Below the pieces are notes generated by a model. That model did no database searches. It was given only the letters and a program-made list of their open reading frames with translations, and was not told where the DNA came from. A DNA stretch of 64,000 bases, from the NCBI RefSeq assembly GCF_026262505.1, contig NC_067206.1, positions 39,135,660 through 39,199,659 of the forward strand, read 5' to 3'. Shown here piece after piece: positions 59,458-64,000 of the stretch. Each line of letters starts with the position of its first letter. Position 1 is the first letter of the stretch. The translations under genes were made by a program, and so were the position numbers. This DNA is from Trichomonas vaginalis G3 (Eukaryota; Parabasalia; Trichomonadida; Trichomonadidae).

Positions 59458-61149
59458 ATGATTAAACAACAGCAACCACAGCAACTTAAGGCACAGACCA
59501 TTACTTACGCCACATATGCATATAATTCAAAGACGGCAGAACAAACGCAAAGGTTGAAATATGGAGATTTGGAGATAGTATTGAAAAATGACCATTTTGA
59601 ATTCGTTTGCAAGGGTGGTGCAGTGATATCAAATATAAAAGAAATTTTATTTATGAATTCAAAAATTAAAGGAATAACGGATGATATAACATCAATTCCA
59701 CCAGAAGAACAAAGATATTACGCATTAAATGCATTTCCTAAAGTTTTGAAGATTGGAAGATTTAATTTAAATGAGGAATTCATAGAAGGTTTCCTAAATG
59801 ACATAATGAAGAAGGCAGATAAGGAATATGTGGATAGTGAGTTAATGAAGAAGGCAGATAAGGGACTTGTGGATAGTGAGTTAATGAAGAAGGCAGATAA
59901 GGGACTTGTGGATAGTGCATTAATGAAGAAAGCAGATAAGGAATATGTTAATGAAAAAGATAATGAAATTATCGAAAGGGTTGAATGGTACCATGAACGG
60001 ACATCGAAGATTTTAAAAACTAAAGCTGATACAGGATGGGTTTCAGAATGTTTAGACCTTAAAGCAGATAAAACTTATGTTAACGATGAGTTAGAGAAGA
60101 AAGCAAATAAAGAATATGTGAATGAAATATACCAAAGTTTGATAGGAACAACTAAAAATATTGAAACTATTGCTGGTGACTTTTCCGTCTATGAAGAAAA
60201 TAAATATTTTAGAGGGCAATTGGTACATTCCTTAAAAAATGGTATGCGGTGTAAACTCATTCCGAAAAATAACAATGAAATGTATGTAAGTTATAAAAAG
60301 AATGATGACACACAAGTTAAAGTTCCATTAGACAACAACTGTTACTTAAACTTATATGGAGACGAACAAAAGAAATATTTAAGAGTTTATGAAATGACGG
60401 ATATGACATTGTCTAACGTAGCTCCAGCACCGTATTATTTCGACTCTGGAGATGATGTCAGAACGCCGCATGTAGATGAACAAAAGCAAACATTATATTT
60501 AGATTATTATAGATATAAAAGATATAATGCAATAGAAAAAACGAGAATAGTATATTATTATATAGATGACAAAAATAAATATTATAGTCAAGATTTTACA
60601 TACCCTGAAAACATAAGATTATATTATAAAAAATATTCTGACACAAACCAGAAGAAACCCGAAATAGTTACACTATATTTTAAGTTCAAAAGAGACAATC
60701 CTATATTATCTCATATGTTTGATTTAATGAACCCAGTAGGTTCTATTTATACATCTATGGATGTGAGAGGTCCTCAAGCAATGTTTGGTGTTGGTGCATG
60801 GGAACAAATAGTCGACAGGTTTTTGTATTGTGCAAACTCTTCAAAGGAAACAGGGGGAAGTAAAACGATTACAGGTGAAAATTTACCTGCACACAGTCAC
60901 TACATAGATTTAAGTACATCTCAAGCGGGTTGGCATAAGCATAGATATTGGGATTGGTCAGGAATGACAAAAGGTAAAGGATATGATGTTAAAGACAACG
61001 TTAAGTTTGCCATAAATTGTTACTGGAGTGACACTCAGGGAGAAGGAAACCATACACATCGCGTTTCAGGATATACACAAACAACGGGACAAAGTAAAGA
61101 TTACATGCCACCATTTATGACTGTATTCGCATGGTATAGAGTTCAATGA
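59458..61149 (+). CDS. Fibre protein with ADK coiled-coil shaft and phage-type knob
   Basis: An intact 563-aa frame. Residues 1-60 include AQTITYATYAYNSK and RLKYGDLEIVL, like the docking segment of the A and B fibres. Residues about 115-165 are 13-residue repeats MKKADKGLVDSEL (39-bp units at 59802-59945), with more KADK units to about 225, the pattern of trimeric phage fibre shafts. A beta-rich stalk follows (240-420). Residues about 425-563 are the knob: NPVGSIYTSMDVRGPQAMFG, NLPAHSHYID, GWHKHRYWDW, GNHTHRVSGY and closing YMPPFMTVFAWYRVQ. The HxH pairs recall metal-binding phage fibre tips. Likely the receptor-binding appendage of the particle. Confidence 0.78.
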   Translation: MIKQQQPQQLKAQTITYATYAYNSKTAEQTQRLKYGDLEIVLKNDHFEFVCKGGAVISNIKEILFMNSKIKGITDDITSIPPEEQRYYALNAFPKVLKIGRFNLNEEFIEGFLNDIMKKADKEYVDSELMKKADKGLVDSELMKKADKGLVDSALMKKADKEYVNEKDNEIIERVEWYHERTSKILKTKADTGWVSECLDLKADKTYVNDELEKKANKEYVNEIYQSLIGTTKNIETIAGDFSVYEENKYFRGQLVHSLKNGMRCKLIPKNNNEMYVSYKKNDDTQVKVPLDNNCYLNLYGDEQKKYLRVYEMTDMTLSNVAPAPYYFDSGDDVRTPHVDEQKQTLYLDYYRYKRYNAIEKTRIVYYYIDDKNKYYSQDFTYPENIRLYYKKYSDTNQKKPEIVTLYFKFKRDNPILSHMFDLMNPVGSIYTSMDVRGPQAMFGVGAWEQIVDRFLYCANSSKETGGSKTITGENLPAHSHYIDLSTSQAGWHKHRYWDWSGMTKGKGYDVKDNVKFAINCYWSDTQGEGNHTHRVSGYTQTTGQSKDYMPPFMTVFAWYRVQ

Positions 61150-61228
61150 ACGCTCAATGTTTGTGAAACAAACTTTAGGAGCTCCAAAAGAGCAAACAGC
61201 ATAATTTAAATTTTTATTTTTATCATAA

Positions 61229-61393
61229 ATGAATACCCCACAAGCTCAAAATTTACCACGAATCATAACAAGGGAGGAAATGATAAAAATGATGCAAGAA
61301 CATGTTAAAAATAACAAACCACTAAAACTGAGAAAATGTGGTTATGCAGTAATGATGGAAAGAGAGATGTTGTCGAAGAGGAATAAAAATTAA
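61229..61393 (+). CDS. Small 54-aa protein after the fibre gene
   Basis: Starts MNTPQAQNLPRIITREEMIK, helical and basic, ending EMLSKRNKN. It is preceded by the A/T-rich ATTTTTATCATAAATG context used by other genes of D. No match recognised. It might be a fibre-assembly helper, by position only. Confidence 0.4.
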   Translation: MNTPQAQNLPRIITREEMIKMMQEHVKNNKPLKLRKCGYAVMMEREMLSKRNKN

Positions 61394-61431
61394 ATTTGGA
61401 TTGAGTTTAAAAATTCATCTTTATTTATTCT

Positions 61432-61665
61432 TCATCTTTCAATCAATTTATTTATTCTATTAAATTCTTTTATTTTTGCTTCACTCAGTTTAAGGATTGA
61501 ACGGTAAGTTTCTAATTTTTCGATTATTTCTTTCCTCTCTTTATCGTTTTCAACTCTCCCACCGCATTGTGGCTTCTTTTTGTAATAGCATATTTTTGAT
61601 TTAATTCTGTTTAGTTTCTTTTTATATTCATTGTCTGGACTCTTGGATGCTTCGTTGTCACTCAT
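61432..61665 (-). CDS. Small 77-aa charged protein
   Basis: MSDNEASKSPDNEYKKKLNR, a Lys-rich helix with CYYKKKPQCGG, then a coiled coil ERKEIIEKLETYRSILKLSE. It precedes the fibre group on the opposite strand, after the integrase (20 bp away, same strand). Unknown role. Confidence 0.45.
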   Translation of the reverse strand: MSDNEASKSPDNEYKKKLNRIKSKICYYKKKPQCGGRVENDKERKEIIEKLETYRSILKLSEAKIKEFNRINKLIER

Positions 61666-61685
61666 TTCTTACGAAATAAAAAAAA

Positions 61686-63236
61686 TTAAATATTATTTAA
61701 ATATAATGGAGTAATAAAATAAATCGGAATTTCTATTAATTTATTGTTAACCTCAACTAATGCATTGCCGTTAATATATCTAACAAATTCAGCTATTGTG
61801 TCAAATCTTCGTCTTCTTTTTGTCATTGATTTATCAGTTTTTCCATAATCGAGATGAATCAAAACTTTATCCCCTTGTTTAAAATTCATGAGCCCCGAAT
61901 TAATTTGTTCACGTTTAACATCATTCAACCTTTCCATTTGCTTTCTAATATATTCCCATTCTTTTGAAATATCATTTTTCATTTCCACTGGTTTCATGTT
62001 TATTGTTCTATGCCATGTATTATTGTAATAATATACTAACTGTTGTATGATGGAGTCATGATTTCCATCCCAGTATATCTGACCGTTAACCCCTAACGCA
62101 TCTCTAAGAGTTCTCATTACCGCATCAACTATTTTATTATGAAACGTATATGGAGAGGATGAAAAGTAAAAATTAATTTGTGGGAAATAATGAGTCATAG
62201 CTGCCTGAAATCCTTTATCACCATCACCCCTGATATTATCTACTCTTTCATGATCTAGTAAGTATTGAATAGCTCTTCTTGTTTCCTGTTCTGTTTTCCC
62301 TTTCACTGGAATGCAATATAAATATCTGGTGTTAATGTTAATGGTAAATAAATAAGTAACGTTTCCTTTTGAATATTCTAAATGATCGATTTCATATGAA
62401 TATGGATATGGTGCAAATGAAGGGCGACTAAATTTTTCCTTTAACGGTTGAATTTTTGGGTCAATTGGTTTATTTAATATCTTGAAATCCTTTTTAAAAT
62501 CTTTTTGTTTCTTTAATGTTTGAAATGGATATAATAAAGTGAATGATGAAAGATTAACTGAAGGAGGAGGTGGTTTTGGTGTTGCAGGTACTGTCGTTAG
62601 AGGTTTTGGTGTTGCAAGTGGTTTAATTTTATCTGCTTTGATTTTGGATGATGAAGTTTTGGAATTCCTTCCTTCCTTCATTAATTCTGGATGTATTCTA
62701 TTCATTTGTTTTAAATATGCTGTATATAAAGGTTTAATATACTTTCCCGCTTCGAGTTTATGTTGAAGGATGAATTCCAAAAGTTGATCTTCATTTAAAA
62801 GTCGGGCTGAATATGGTTTAACTAATGAATCATAAATTAAAGCTTGTGCATCATTTATGGTCTGAAGGACCTGGGCGTTTTGCACCTTTTGTTTTTGCTT
62901 CTTTTGCTTTTGCGGCTCAGGATTATATAATTTATATAATTCATCAATATCTTCTTCTGTTAATACTTTATTTTTAAAATCTTTCAATTGTTTCAGTTGT
63001 GATTTAGTTTTTCCCTTTGAATATTCATTATTTTTAATTTTGTCTTTAATTTTAGAAATTATTTTATCATGATATTTCAAAATTTCATTTTTATAATATG
63101 GATAATAATATCCCATATCATCACCCGTTATATTATTATTATATTTTTGGAGATATGCTTTTAAATCGTAATAATCAAGAAATTTTTGATAAAATACTAA
63201 ATCATCAATTAAATTTTCTAAATCTGAGTTATCCAT
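61686..63236 (-). CDS. Maverick DDE integrase of D with long N-terminal extension
   Basis: A complete 516-aa frame. Residues 1-210 are helical and Lys/Tyr-rich with a Pro-rich linker (TPKPLTTVPATPKPPPPS). The RNase H-fold core follows: SYEIDHLEYSKGNVTYLFTI near 297, NIRGDGDKGFQAAM near 345, and NKIVDAVMRTLRDALG near 380, in the arrangement of Polinton integrases. The C-terminal part ends in a chromo-like barrel (FKQGDKVLIHLDYGKTDKSM, ALVEVNNKLIEIPIYFI). It is clearly divergent from the 335-aa integrase of B. A GGTCTGAAGGACC hairpin (62859-62871) lies inside the coding region. Confidence 0.85.
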   Translation of the reverse strand: MDNSDLENLIDDLVFYQKFLDYYDLKAYLQKYNNNITGDDMGYYYPYYKNEILKYHDKIISKIKDKIKNNEYSKGKTKSQLKQLKDFKNKVLTEEDIDELYKLYNPEPQKQKKQKQKVQNAQVLQTINDAQALIYDSLVKPYSARLLNEDQLLEFILQHKLEAGKYIKPLYTAYLKQMNRIHPELMKEGRNSKTSSSKIKADKIKPLATPKPLTTVPATPKPPPPSVNLSSFTLLYPFQTLKKQKDFKKDFKILNKPIDPKIQPLKEKFSRPSFAPYPYSYEIDHLEYSKGNVTYLFTININTRYLYCIPVKGKTEQETRRAIQYLLDHERVDNIRGDGDKGFQAAMTHYFPQINFYFSSSPYTFHNKIVDAVMRTLRDALGVNGQIYWDGNHDSIIQQLVYYYNNTWHRTINMKPVEMKNDISKEWEYIRKQMERLNDVKREQINSGLMNFKQGDKVLIHLDYGKTDKSMTKRRRRFDTIAEFVRYINGNALVEVNNKLIEIPIYFITPLYLNNI

Positions 63237-63338
63237 TTATATAAAAATAAAATAAATGTTTTAAGGGTGCCCACCTCTTTGAATCATAGTATCAAAAACA
63301 TCATTAACGGTTCCTTTTGTCTCTTCTGTGGCATTTTA

Positions 63339-64000
63339 TTAAATAAATGGCATACAACATCCATTTTCACAACACACAGCCTTAGTGTGTGCTCCTGTTA
63401 ATGCAGTCTTACCAATTGTTAAGCGAGTCATTGACCCGTTTTTAAGTTGTAAATTAATATTCTGACCATCAAATATCACTTTATCATTTATTATATCCAA
63501 ATAATTTTTAGGTGTTAATTGTTTATTTTGTCGTAAACTAACTCCTTTCATTTTTTGTGCAATCTTTTTAAAATCACTTCCATCAATTGAACCGTTGAAT
63601 GATGTATAACACTTGGGGCATAAAGCAACCATGTTATCACCTTGTTTCTCAATTGCTAAACCCAATAACTTCTTCTCATGTGCTTTTTCTTCAGCTTTAT
63701 TCTTTAATTTAGGTTTAAATTTCTCATCAAAACAAAAGAAATCAAAAGGTGCGAATTTGTAAATGTTTTTATCATAAAATTGTTTATCAGTAACAATTGC
63801 TTGAAATGCTTGAGTGTTAGGAAGATTTGGGTCGCCAGCGATTGCCCAATAAGATGAATCAGTATCACCTTCAATGAAATGAAAACGATTAACATTCAAG
63901 CATTTATACATAAAATCATAAATGAAAACCAAATACCAGTATTTTGCGTTATCTAAAGTGAGAAATGCCTCTTGTAAACATGTATCACATCTATAAAATC
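63339..64000 (-). CDS. polB: DNA polymerase B of D, C-terminal part (5' end outside window)
   Basis: The frame is open to the right edge of the window (about 219 codons). Near the edge it shows the palm motif C, RFHFIEGDTDSSYWAIAG (core GDTDS), followed by KFAPFDFFCFDEKFKPKLKN, ALCPKCYTSFNGSIDG and an end with two Cys-rich strings (AVCCENGCCMPFI). The Cys pairs may form a zinc site. It differs from the B polymerase (YSDTDSMHL), so the two Mavericks carry distinct polymerase lineages. It stands 100 bp from the integrase on the same strand. Confidence 0.8.
   Translation of the reverse strand, partial: FYRCDTCLQEAFLTLDNAKYWYLVFIYDFMYKCLNVNRFHFIEGDTDSSYWAIAGDPNLPNTQAFQAIVTDKQFYDKNIYKFAPFDFFCFDEKFKPKLKNKAEEKAHEKKLLGLAIEKQGDNMVALCPKCYTSFNGSIDGSDFKKIAQKMKGVSLRQNKQLTPKNYLDIINDKVIFDGQNINLQLKNGSMTRLTIGKTALTGAHTKAVCCENGCCMPFI

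Larger units (their letters stand above)
52225..64000 (-). mobile_element. Maverick/Polinton D, mostly whole, right end outside window
   Basis: The probable left end AGTAGTATATAATGCGGG sits directly after AGGTGAAGAGG, the first part of a GGTGA cluster that continues uninterrupted at 26395 in B; so D inserted in such a cluster. Parts: replication-linked unknown, a broken coiled-coil gene, two amphipathic small proteins, major capsid, packaging ATPase, two conserved virion-module genes, penton-like and minor capsid genes, fibre, small genes, integrase, polymerase B. About three breaks are seen within the window. Codon use is more AT-rich than B, and its proteins are only distantly similar to those of B, marking a separate Maverick lineage. 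Confidence 0.88.

Noticed and set aside
1-64000. tRNA or rRNA genes
   Set aside because: I looked for GC-richer cloverleaf-like stretches and found only the mini-hairpins and palindromes listed; none has tRNA box A/B structure that I can support.

Overview
The window looks like nuclear DNA of a parabasalid (trichomonad) protist of the Trichomonas/Tritrichomonas kind. The sequence is AT-rich, the host genes have no introns and very short spacers, one host gene has a start-site motif matching the trichomonad initiator (TCAYWW), and Maverick/Polinton elements pack the region. The organism assignment is inference; the gene content is read from the sequence.

Layout: (A) 1-~4470 is a truncated Maverick fragment holding a collagen-like fibre gene, a minor capsid gene, a packaging ATPase and another capsid-type gene. 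4827-6559 is a 1.73 kb element with 276-bp inverted arms. 6605-16718 is a compact host block: a PQ-loop membrane protein, a Yip1-family protein, an unknown 373-aa protein, an 817-aa protein with a possible RasGAP-like region, an SGF29-type tandem-Tudor protein, and a tandem pair of unknown paralogues. (B) 16719-~38165 is a ~21 kb Maverick inserted in the second paralogue. It carries capsid, ATPase, fibre and integrase genes, KilA-N proteins, protein-primed DNA polymerase B and the major capsid gene; many genes are broken. 38272-38400 keeps the tail of a host-type surface protein. 38441-40628 is a TTAA-flanked non-autonomous DNA transposon with internal minisatellites. (E) 40765-52224 is an old, decayed virus-like element that carries an SF3 (D5-type) helicase where the others carry PolB. 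(D) 52225-64000 is a young Maverick, mostly intact, running off the right edge. It appears to have landed in a GGTGA repeat cluster at the end of E.

The elements share a virion module (major and minor capsid proteins, A32-type ATPase, two conserved proteins of unknown role) but differ in replication genes and, strikingly, in fibres. A and B are almost identical through the capsid/ATPase block, yet identity stops about ten codons into the fibre gene. A has a Gly-X-Y shaft; B and D have ADK-type shafts ending in a phage-tail-like knob with HxH motifs. Further themes are gene-end repeat clusters specific to each element, a shared T-rich promoter string, and small GC-rich hairpins scattered through elements and host DNA.
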